Assembly (NCBI RefSeq): GCF_026210795.1
Contig: NC_089455.1
Span: 1,116,001 to 1,180,000 of the forward strand
DNA: 64,000 nt
Direction of reading: 5' to 3'
Origin: Rhizophagus irregularis
Lineage: Eukaryota > Glomeromycota > Glomeromycetes > Glomerales > Glomeraceae
The notes beneath the pieces are model-generated. The model was not told the DNA's origin. It searched no databases and was given only the letters and a program-made list of their open reading frames with translations. This document shows positions 22,501 to 33,117 of this stretch, piece after piece. A program made the position numbers and the translations under genes. Numbering within the stretch: the stretch's first letter is position 1; every line of letters begins with the position of its first letter.

Positions 22501-25500
22501 TTAGTTTAAATTAATTTATACGTGAATTCAAAGAAGGGTAAAGTTTTTAAAACATTCTTATAATTATTATGTGGGAAATTAAATAGTCCAAAAGTTGAAG
22601 AACTAGTGCGTAAAATTTTAGTTCCATCCGCGTCTAAAAGTAACGATGAAGCAAACTTTACAGTTCCTGCAGACACAGGCTTTGATACCCAAAAAGGCTT
22701 GCCACAAACGCCAGAAACTTCTTCACTTACATATTCTGTTTCAGTAAAGTCTGTTGACAAGTTGCAAGAGATGCTATTAAAAGGTGATCGTATTGCAGCC
22801 ATTCACCATGCTATGAATGAAAATTTATGGGCACATGCACTAATAATTGCCAGCTGTGTCAATAAAGAATTATGGAAAGAGGTTGTTACTGGGTTTATTA
22901 AACATGAAATGGGCACCCATATTGGCGAAACTTCTGAATCCAACGGAAGAGAAAGTTTAAGAGTACTATATTCTTTGTTTGCTGGCCAAGGACAAAACGC
23001 AGGTACGCCAAATTATATAATAATTTTCAAGTAAATATTTTCTTTTTACAACTTTTTAAAGCAACTTATTAAATGCAGTTGAAGAATTCCTGCCGTACAA
23101 TAATTTACTTACGGTTGCTCAATCGCCAGTTACAGCCATGATTCCTAAATCACATTATAGTCCTAATACAAATGCACCTTATGTTGTTTCTAATGTTACA
23201 ACACCATACACCTCTTTATCAGATCATAATACTCCGCTTGATAGTTTAGTAAAATGGCGAGAAACGATAGCAATGATTTTAGCAAATCGAGCACCAGGAG
23301 ATAATCAAGCAATTTCTGCTCTCGGAGATATGCTTAAAGAGTATGGATGGATTCATGCTTCACATATCTGGTATGTCGTTATACTGATATGTAATTTAAA
23401 CTTAATTGACTTCATTATAAATTAACCATTATTTATTATTAAAATTATAGTTATATATTATCACCTAATGCATCACTTATATCTGGCTTTGATGCACCCA
23501 ATGTTCGATTTACACTACTGGGCAATGATTATACACAAAATCTTCTCATAAATAATTTTTATAATTGGCAATCATTACGTATGACTGAGATTTATGAATT
23601 TGGACTTTCACTGAATAATAGCGATGGTGGACTACCTCATTTGCAAGCATATAAGCTGCTTTATGCATGGTGGTTGGCTGATTGTGGTTATTTAAACGAA
23701 GCAAGAAGGTTAATGTTTCTTAATTCCATTTATTTTGATTTTCAGAATATACTAATTATCTATCTTAATTTCTTTAGATATTGCGAATCGATTGCAAATA
23801 TTGTAAAGATTTACACTAAAGGTTCACCATATTTTCATGGTTGCTTCTTACAAAAATTGAAAGATTTAACGCAACGACTACTTGAACATGGAGGAGGAGG
23901 AGGGTAAGCGATTAAAATCTACGTATATAATTTAATACGCATTTGAGATAAACAAAATTTTTTGATTTTCCATATTATTAATTAGCACCAATGAATCTTC
24001 TTCATGGCTCTTTGCCAAAAAAATGCCAAAAGCAACTCTCGATTCTCTGTGGGGTTCATTAGAAGGAAAGTTCAATAAGTTTGTTGCTGGAGATGTAATA
24101 GATGAAAATGTTAGGAAATCTTCATCCTCGAGTACCTCCGAAACTATTGGACCATTTTCACATTTTAGTTCCATCACCCATCCCACTTCTGAAGTGCCAT
24201 CTCGTAGTGTATCTGCTTCAGACTTTCGTCCTATCCCCAATCCTACTGTAGATATTCGTCGTGCAACTACCCCGAGCGCAGTGGTTCAAAAACACTTAAA
24301 TGGAAATCAGCGAAGATCGTCAACTCCTGGTGTTGGACTAGTTAACGGTGGTTATAATGATAATTTTAGCCCTACTACATCTGATGGTCAAAATACGATT
24401 TCTTCCGTCCCTGAAAGAGAATCTCTTGAAACGTCTCCAACGGATGACAAAAACGGTTATTATGGACATTTTAAAAGGCAGGACCAACAATATTCTGGTT
24501 CTTACGGGTATTCCAGTTATAAACATTTTGATAATAACCAACAATCAGTTACGGATAATGGATATGCATACGGTGCTAGTTCTAATGAACAACAGTCAGG
24601 CTATAATGATACTCCATTATCGGATTATTCTGGTGTTGAAACAAATAAACAAAATCAACATCAACAACCTATTTATTCATATTATCAACCATCGGAAGCG
24701 TCTTACAAAAATGATTCTGCATGGTGGAATGACCCAAATTCTGATTCTACCAATATAATTGAGGATCAAAAAGCAGACCAAACCCAAACTGATGATATTG
24801 GTGAGGGTGAATTCATATCTCTCATGGATAATAATTTTACATTTGTTCCAGCACCAGCACCAGCACCAGCACCATCAACGACAGGCACTTCAAATCAAAA
24901 TAATACTTTGGATGAGGATTATGATGATTTGGGTTTAGGAAATAATTCGTTTGGATCCAAAAAGAATAATGATCAAACTACAGATTCTGTGACTGACATA
25001 AGCAATAATAGCCATGAAACTAAACATGATATTTCTCAAACAGAACAAAAAAAGGAAGAAAAGCAGGATGAACAACAGGGTATGATAATACATATTTATG
25101 TGGTCAATTTATTGTGTTATTATCCCTATTTATACTATAAATTTTTCTTGATCTTTAAATAGAAGAAAAGAAAGGATGGTTTGGAAGATGGTTTGGAAAG
25201 AAAGAAGGTGGCAAAACTGCTAATTTAGGAGAAGAAAGTTCATTTTACTATGATCCAGTTCAAAAAAGATGGATTAATAAGAAGGTAAGAAGCTTTATAT
25301 CAAATGTTATTCATATTTTAAATTCTAAAGAATTTTCGTATTGTTTGTTTATCTAGGCTGGTAATGAGCCTAATAATACATTAATGCCACCACCACCTCC
25401 TCCGCAACGTTCAAAAACAACATCACCTCAGTCCTCATATTCAGCGATGAGTTCAAATCCTAACAGACAATCATTACCTCCTATGGATAACAAAAATCTT

Positions 25501-25691
25501 GCAGGCCCGCCAATTAGTGCTACACCACCACCACCAAACAAAGGTGGCCGTGCATCAAGTGCAAGTATGAGACGGGGTGTCAGAAGGTAACACATTATTT
25601 TATTCTGTAAATTTCTAAAATATTATATAGTAACATTGTTATTTAAATTCTTAGATATGTGGATATAATGAATCAACCACCGCCTAATTAA
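19576..25691 (+). CDS. SEC16: COPII scaffold protein Sec16
   Basis: Organises COPII assembly at ER exit sites. Nine exons: 19576-22499, 22587-23002, 23079-23370, 23451-23708, 23778-23903, 23986-25079, 25163-25284, 25357-25586, 25655-25691; 1,832 residues in one frame. The first 730 residues are disordered and rich in Tyr, Gln, Asn, Ser and acidic residues, with YQY/NYQY repeats near 500-715. A four-cysteine zinc ribbon (Cys733, 738, 749, 752) follows. The central conserved domain begins near residue 835 ([20 protein letters not shown]) and runs into the helical ACE1-type region ([47 protein letters not shown]). The C-terminal region has [24 protein letters not shown] and PPPPPP, and ends [18 protein letters not shown]. 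The ATG at 19,576 is used; an upstream TTG in frame is not needed. Confidence 0.93.
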
Positions 25692-26340
25692 AATTGAAGT
25701 AATATTTAATGTTAATAGGTTCCATGTAAACAAATTAACATGGGTTGTATGATATATTTTATTTACTTTATTTTTGTATTTTATTAAACCAAAACAAGAC
25801 AATGCAATTTCTTTAGAACATCAGTTTATTTGATTTTATTATTTATTTTTTATTTTAATAATTTGGTTTTAATTTTATTTATTTGTTAAATTTAGCTGAC
25901 AAAAAATAAATAAATTTGTAATTAACAAAAATATTATTATAGATAATATTCCATTAAAATTCAGAAAATGCTTAATAGGATCCAGACAATTATAATAACA
26001 TTATACTGAAAATTCATCGTTATTATTTATATTAATAGTAAAAAAATATACAAAATTTTTCATTATTATATGGATTTATTTATTAGAAAAATTTATTTTT
26101 TTTTTTATATTAAATTATAAGTCAACTTATTGAGAAGACTAAAGAAAACTAATGGTTTTTCTATTACTTATCATAGTAACTATCCAAAAAAATAAACCAA
26201 CCTTATTATAAATAAGCCAATGTATTTTTGAAAAAAAAACTGAAATTTCAACTTTAAAATAACAAACACTTAGATAAAATAAGAAATGTTAACAATATAG
26301 GAAAAATCAAAATATTTGGCATGAAAAAGAAAAAAATAAA
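25692..26340. other. SEC16 3' region and AT-rich spacer
   Basis: Contains ATTAAA/AATAAA-type words within 250 bp of the stop. Otherwise AT-rich with nothing recognised. Confidence 0.5.
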
Positions 26341-28480
26341 TAAAATATTACCTGGTGGTTCTACACTTCTACTGATATTCCTATTAAAATGCTTGATATC
26401 ATTACCCATTAACATAAGCATGATTCTTTGACAACCAGAAACTTTGGATCATTTCTCAAGACATCTCCAAGGCTTTTAATTCCATAGACCTTAATATGCT
26501 TAAATTAGCCTTAATTAAACTTCATATCCCTGCACTTTTAGTGCAATTCAAAATCCTCACTTGTCATGGTGATTCTCCTTTTTATAGAGTATGTATTAGA
26601 CTATTAGTATTGACTAAAGAGAAATTATTTCACCTTTTCTCTAAGTAATTTACTTAGATCCCTTGCTCATAGTATTAAGACAAGAAGTGTGTGATCTATT
26701 CTTACTGAAATCTTCAACTCTTCTTGATTATTCTTCTTTTTTCTTTGAATAATACTCCTTACCTATCTTTCATCTTACATTTATGGATGACTTTACCCTG
26801 ATTGCTTCTTCAAAACTTGAGATCAAAAATCGCTTATCTATAACTGCTAAATTTTATACTTTAAATAATATGGGAGGTGGTCAGTAGAAAAGGGGGAAAT
26901 CCAAATTTTGGTCAAAATTTTTTTTATCAGTTTACTTTGCCAATCATGGTCATGGGAACAAAATTAGCTTAATAACCAAAAATCTTAAAATTTTTAAATT
27001 TCCCTCTTTTCTACTGACCGCCTCCCATATTCAAGCTAACTCAGCCAAATATGTTTTACTTTTCTTCTCTTATCCTTCTTCTTCAGTTTCTTTCTACCTT
27101 TTCCCTTCTCCTTTAATTCCAAATGGATCTCTTACTCTTTCTTTTTTGGATTTTGAAACTTCCTTTCATTTTCTTGATGTTTAGTTTTCTTTTTTGACTT
27201 CCCTCTAATTTGTATTAAAACAAGTCTGCTTTATGATTAAAGATATAGCTGCCCTCCTTAAACCTAAGAAATTGTTTGCACATCATGTGACCTATTTGTA
27301 TAATACCATTCTTCTTTTAAAACTGGAATTCAAACTGCAAACCTCAACATAAAACTGACCTTGCATTCACTATTCCATTGACTTTGATATTTTTAAAACT
27401 GCCTTTTTCTGTTCAGTAAGTGTTTTGTTATTTTCTTTTATCACACATTGCTTTCTGACAGAAAATATTTACTTACTTTGATTTTAAGGATTTTGCCAAT
27501 TATACTATCTCTTATCTTCAAGAATATTTAGGTGCTGAAAGTTATCTTACTACAATTAACTTGGAATCTTAGTTTCAAATCCATTCACTTCAAACTCATT
27601 CTTTGTTTAATTCTTTACTCTTCTTTTCGTGATTGAACATCATATAATCCTTTTCTTTAAGATAAGATCTGTAATCAGTTATTCCACTCTAATCTATCAT
27701 CTCACAATGATTATTTTAAATAAATTGAAATTTGTGAAAAAATCTCAATCTTTTTATTTAAGTCCAACTTTTCTTTCCATGTGAGACATTCCTTCTCCTA
27801 TAGTCTGATCTTTGTTATTTAAAAATCATTAGAAAAAAAGGACAAGTTTCTGCTTGGTTTATTTATTTAAAAAATAATATTCTTTCTTTTTCTATTTTAT
27901 TTTCTTTTTCTTCTCAGTATATTAATGACTTCTCTTTTACTTTAGCTTCTCCTCTTTTATTAGATATTACTGTTTCTAATGAAAAATATTACTCTTAATA
28001 AGCTCTTGCTTATAATCGCATTGCCAAACTTTTACTGTTAGTTGAGTATATATCTTTTATTTAAAGAAAGGCTTTACTATTATGTTACACTGGATTTCCA
28101 CTTCTAATAATTCCTTCTCTTTTAATCCTTGTTCTAATTGCTTTCGTAATGTTTCTAAATATGCTACTATGTAAAAGATCAAATGACGCTGTACTAGTAA
28201 GCATTATTTTTTTTGAGTCATTCTTTCTGATGCAGTTGCATATCCTACCAGAAATGCTAAAGTATTCGCAACTGGCCTTCCTATTTCTTTATCTTTCTCT
28301 TTAATATATACTACTTTATTGGTGAACAATCACTTTACCTTTTCAACCTTTTTGTTAAATACTGAGTTTCAATCACTGGATGATTGTAATAATCTAGTTA
28401 AACCCTTTCTGATATCCACTTCTACTTTATATATTCATTAACAACTCTGTAGGACTAGAACAGGACCCCAAACAATACTG
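26341..28480 (+). mobile_element. Relic of a non-LTR (LINE) reverse transcriptase
   Basis: Broken plus-strand frames spell a degraded LINE-type reverse transcriptase. Near 26,445-26,590 a frame reads SQDISKAFNSIDLNMLKLAL and then HIPALLVQF, matching the palm region with the catalytic Asp and the conserved helix. Near 27,240-27,340 pieces such as AALLKPKKLFAHHVTYLYNT continue the C-terminal part. Stops and shifts are frequent, so it is long dead. A 157-bp miniature element is inserted at 26,871-27,027. Boundaries are approximate. Confidence 0.65.
26871..27027. mobile_element. 157-bp TA-flanked miniature element
   Basis: Terminal inverted repeats of about 30 bp: TGGGAGGTGGTCAGTAGAAA on the left and its near-complement TTTCTACTGACCGCCTCCCA on the right. 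TA lies on both sides (26,869-26,870 and 27,028-27,029). Removing it with one TA restores the LINE frame TLNN-IQANSAKYVLL. Fits a Tc1/mariner-class MITE. Confidence 0.9.
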
Positions 28481-28801
28481 ATACAACTCACATTTGAGTT
28501 TATGTAGAGTTTATATTAAAATTTTTCAAAAGTTGCGTAAAGATGTTTTCAAATTTTGTTATCCTACATACCCTGTTTTTAATACAACTAGTAATTCGAT
28601 TTTAATAAAATTTATATCATTAGATTTGTCTTGATGAGAGAATTCTAATGATAGTAAAATCGAATTCCTAACTTCAATATTGATGGTGTTATGCCATAAA
28701 ATGTATTTTTACTTCAGTATTTAAAGTTTACTTGTAAGTTAGTTATATTAGTATTATTTGGGGTTTTGTAGGGCTTCCTTCCTCCATGACTTCTGCTTGT
28801 A

Positions 28802-29545
28802 CTAAAGCTCTAATTGGATCAGTTCTAATCCAACAACCCAGACCAAAAATTCGGATTGGTCCAGTCTGGGTTGATACTTCAATCCAGACCAAAAATTTGG
28901 ATTGGTCCAGTCTAAGTTGATACTTCAACTCAGATCAAAATATTCAGTCCGGTCCAGTCCAGTTTCAGATTATAAATCTAACCCAGACTGAATTAAATGG
29001 GTTGGACCAGACTGGACTGATAAATATTTTCGCAATGGTTTATATTAAAACCATTGCAATTATTTAATTATTAAATAAAAAAATGTTGCATATCATTTTT
29101 TTTAACATATTATTATAAAAAAAATGTTTGCACAACATTTTTTTAATTAATTTTAAGAAAAAATGTTGTGAAACGTTTTTTCTAAATATATTTAATTAAA
29201 AAAATGTTTGCGCAACATTTTTTAATTAATTTAAAGAAAAAATGTTGTAAAACATTTTTTCTAAGTATATTTAATTAAAAAAACATTTTCGCATACATTT
29301 TTTAATTAACTTAACGAAAAAATGTTGTGAAATATTTTTTCTAAGTAATTATAATTAAAAAAACATTTTCGCATTATTTTTTATTATAGGACCGGACTGA
29401 ACCAGACTAAAATAACATGTCTGGTCCAATCTGGTCCTAGATTCTCCTTTTAATATAAACCAGACCAAACTGAAATAAACTAATTTTTCAGTCCAGTTTT
29501 AGGTTACTTCCCAACTGAATCAATCCAGACCATTTAGAGCTTTAG
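28802..29545. repeat. Element bounded by CTAAAGCTCTAA inverted ends
   Basis: Ends CTAAAGCTCTAA (28,802) and TTAGAGCTTTAG (29,545) are inverted copies. Both flanks inside are filled with degenerate repeats of GGACCAGACTGG and its complement CCAGTCTGGTCC. The centre (29,040-29,380) is a tandem array of units of about 65 bp holding small AAATGTTGYGMAACATTT hairpins. Looks like a non-autonomous element or satellite-like repeat; no coding region. Confidence 0.6.
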
Positions 29546-29676
29546 CTTATACATAATAATTTGGGCTAAAAATTTAACATATGTTAACTTATATAAATAA
29601 TGATATAATTATTACTTTATTTATAAACAAATCTCAACTGAGATCGATAAAATAGGATTTTGTACTACTTAACACT

Positions 29677-31335
29677 ATGTCCAATTTATCTGAGACTAAA
29701 CGCAATTAAATTATTAGCCTATTTAAGGGTGGAACCACAAAAGTATTTATTACTAAAACACTCAGCTTTTCTAAGACAACAGTTCTCCAAACTATTAATA
29801 GGGATTGGAACTGTCAAAAAAAAGCTTAACCGGTTAATAACCGGTTAATTAGAGCGTCTAACCGGTTAATAGTCGGTTAATTAATCGGTTAATTAACCGG
29901 TTAATTTGTAATGAGGCTACCCGGTTAATAACCGGTTAATATATAAATTTTATATTTTAACGTGTGTTTAGAGGCCTATTTTTTGTATTTTAACGTGCGT
30001 TTAAAGATAAATTTTTGTGTTTTTAACTAAATAGTATTATTTAAGAGTAATTTCTGGTAAATATTTATATTAAAATGTATACATTGGTAAAAAATTACAT
30101 ACAGTATATTGTAATTACTTACTACCCAGTCATGCAGTGACCTTGTATCAGCACTAAGTTGAAAAGTTTTTTAATTATATTTTTAGTTCTATCCGAAATT
30201 CCATTCCAATTCTGATGGTCACTGTAGTATTCAAATTTTTTTTCTTATTTAAAATACTATACCCGATCATATCATGCTGATTTCTGCATAAATCAAGGTT
30301 ATAACTTTAGAATATTTTAACATAAATAATGTTAAATTATAAATATCATATGCAATATATTATATTAAAATATAAGATTGCAGGTTTATCATCGAATCTA
30401 TTAGGGTGGGCAAAATTAAAGTTAATGCTAGTAAAGTTAAAGTTAGAAGTTGGCTAGGAATTACTAATTTAGGATGATCTGTATTTTAACCGGTTAAGTT
30501 AGCCAGTTAATTAGTCAGTTAATTTAACCGGTTAAATTAACCGGTTAACCGTTTTTTGAAAGGTCTTAACCGGTTAACCTTAACCAGTTCCAATCCCTAA
30601 CTATTAAAGCGTTTTTTAAAGAAAAAAGTCTTGAAACTTAGCCACAAAGTGAACACCCAAGACTTTTAAATTGTGAACACCAAAAAATGTTAAAAAAAAT
30701 TGTTAAAACTAATAGTCACCAATTAGCTGAACAAATAAAAAATGAATTTCAAAAGAAAACTGAAATGCAAGTTTTTACTAGAACTATAAGAAGAAATTTG
30801 TATGAGCTTAATATTTTTTCCCATATTCCAGCATGCAAACTTCTTCTTAACGATAAATAAAGAAAAAATCATTTAAACTGGTGTATTGAAAAAAAAGACT
30901 GGTTTTTTAAAAAATGGAAGTCAGTTATTTGGAGTAATGAAAGCCGCTTTATAATATTTAAAAATGATGGTCCAGGTCGTGTTTGGAGAACTCCTGGAAC
31001 AAGATTCAATATTAAAAATATGGATCCTTCAATAAAACATAATGGTGAAAATGTAATAATGTAAAATTATTTTTTGGGAAAAGGATTGGGACCACTGGTA
31101 AAAATTGATGAAAAAATGAACTATTGTGATCATATTCAAATACTTGAGTCATATTTACTTCCATTAATTGATAATAATTTTAATGGAAAAAGTTATTTAT
31201 TTCAAGATTCCAATTCATACTGCTAAAAATGTTAAAAAATGAATTGAAATAAAAAAAATAAAAATCTTGGAAAATTGGCCAAGTCAGTCATTTGACCTGA
31301 ATCCTATCGAACACTCACTGGTCAAATGATGAAAT
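29677..31335 (+). pseudogene. Tc1/mariner transposase relic, interrupted
   Basis: Start MSNLSETKRN (ATG 29,677), then a helix-turn-helix segment with TTKVFITKTLSFSKTTVLQT. The frame is split by an 801-bp hAT-type element (29,799-30,599) and resumes at 30,600 with AFFKEKSLET. Later come SVIWSNESRFIIFKNDG (catalytic DDE strand near 30,930), YFLGKGLGPL and NWPSQSFDLNPIEHS (near 31,270). In-frame stops at residue 11, after SLET and near 31,064, and a mutated FQDS motif in place of the second catalytic Asp region, show it is inactive. Terminal repeats were not located. Confidence 0.8.
29799..30599. mobile_element. hAT-type miniature element with 8-bp duplication
   Basis: Starts TAGGGATTGGAACTG and ends CAGTTCCAATCCCTA, flanked by ACTATTAA at 29,791-29,798 and 30,600-30,607. 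Subterminal zones hold many AACCGGTTAA palindromes (29,827-29,940 and 30,487-30,590), as expected for hAT transposase-binding repeats. No coding frame inside. Confidence 0.92.
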
Positions 31336-31359
31336 ATTAGGTCATTAGGTATAAGGTTG

Positions 31360-32595
31360 TTAGGATCATCATACTTTCTCTCCCGTTGAGCTCTGCCCAT
31401 TTTTTCCCAAGAAGACATGGATGAAAAATATGAGGATTTTTTGCCTTGAGTGATAGTAAAAGGACTTTTCAACGTTATATGAAGTTATTACCGAGGTCTT
31501 TAGTTTCACCCAAACTCCTTACGGCTTATATTGAGTTAAGACTGTTATCATGAGTCTTGGAGTTACCAATAATACTGTAAGATGGCAGTTCCATATGAAC
31601 GTTTCCCTGGGCTTTCTGAAAGGTTGAAAAGTAGTGCGTCTCGGTTCCTACGCCTTTAAAGTCTAACTGGCCAAGTGGTTCGCAGGCCGGACCAGTATTT
31701 TTTGGAAGGAGCTTTTGACCAACGTATTTCTTGCTAGTTGATGTTGTTAACGGGAGAGTTAGTCTTCTAAAATAAGGAGACGAAGTTGAGATGTATGTTT
31801 GGTGATTTTTACTCAGGTTTTTCTCATTACACTTCGAGTTTTTCTGAGATTTATGTCTTTATTTTTTGCTTTTTGTTTTTCTTGGTCACTTTTTTCGGTG
31901 TAACCTTATTTTCTTTGGGGGTGGGGAGATACTGGAAAATTTGATCATCATACTGGCTTGGTGTTACAATTTCAAAATCGATGATCACTCGGATGATAAG
32001 GGGGTGACAGGTTGGGTACTGCAGTTTTTGTTGTATGGTGGTCACATGTTGGGCTATCATTGGATTGACTTATCTAAGTAGATCTTAAGTTGAAGGATCG
32101 TTCGCAATGAGGTGGGTGTCCTCCATTTGGGATTGTTCACAATGAGGTGGGTGTCCCTTCGGGAATTGCACGACACTAAAAAGTTCCCCATCAGCTGGAC
32201 TGCACGACACTAAAAAGTTCCCAGAGGTTTTTGTGAAATAGGTTTGTTATCCATAGTATGTAGTCAAATAGGAAAAATTGAATTTTATGCATTTCTGATG
32301 GTGCTAATGGGTTCTTTACCGATTCTAGGAGTGGGTACAGCGCTGGATGGGTTACGTATAGCATAGTCGACTTTACCCATTTTGAAATAGATTTGGGGGA
32401 GTAGCCATAGTTATTTTTACAGAGAGGGTGGGGTTTTATAATCTTAGCTTTTCTTTTATTTGTAATTTTGGAAGATTATTTGTTCTTTGTTTTCTATTAG
32501 TTTTGCACTTGTTGCGGTACTTTATAGATTACTCTGTGTTCTCTAAAGTCACTTCGGCATTAATTAATAAAATTCAAGCTCAAGCTATGTTTGCC
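31360..32595 (+). mobile_element. Retroelement-like insertion with 14-bp duplication
   Basis: Flanked by direct copies of TAGGTATAAGGTTG (31,346-31,359 and 32,596-32,609), which lie across the left tip of the hAT element. The insert is clearly richer in G and C than its surroundings, has no long frame, and ends near AATTAATAAAATTCAAGCTC, a polyadenylation-like 3' end. Internal short duplications occur: AATGAGGTGGGTGTCC (32,107 and 32,142) and GCACGACACTAAAAAGTTCC (32,167 and 32,202). Best read as a 5'-truncated LINE or SINE-like copy. Confidence 0.6.
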
Positions 32596-33117
32596 TAGGT
32601 ATAAGGTTGCTTGCCAAAATTAGGGGGTTTCAGCAGGAAGGCATATGCGAAACTGCCGAAACTAGTTTCGCAAACTATCTCAAAATGCCAAAACTGCTAA
32701 AACTGCCAAAACTGTTTTAGTATTTCGGTATCATTTCTTATAATGATTTACTATAGTTTCGGCTATTAATATGAAATTTTTACCATTTTAAATTAATTAT
32801 ACCGTATGGGTAGATGATCAGCCATTAACGAAAAAAAGTTTAATCAATATTTTTTAAATTAAACATTTTTTTTTTTAAATAAATAATTTATCAAAAAATT
32901 TTTTTGTTTAAAGAAATGGGTAATTAAAAAAATATATAAAAAAAAGCTATAAAACCGAAATTCTTGAAAGATATCTATTGAATATGGAATTTGTTTTTTT
33001 TAGTTCTTTTAGTTTGGCGATCTACTCTGCAAGACTCAAAATTTGTTTTGCGCCTAGTGATCTTAGCATTATAAAGTTCTCAGCCCTCCATAATATATAG
33101 TTTTGACGTTAATATTT

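Noticed and set aside
31666-31700. tRNA-like TGGCCAAGTGG and GGTTCGCAGGCC words
   Set aside because: The A- and B-box-like words overlap within about 20 bp and no cloverleaf or acceptor stem can be drawn.
31851-32081. Short frames on both strands in the GC-richer insertion
   Set aside because: Under 75 residues, overlapping in opposite directions, without recognisable motifs.
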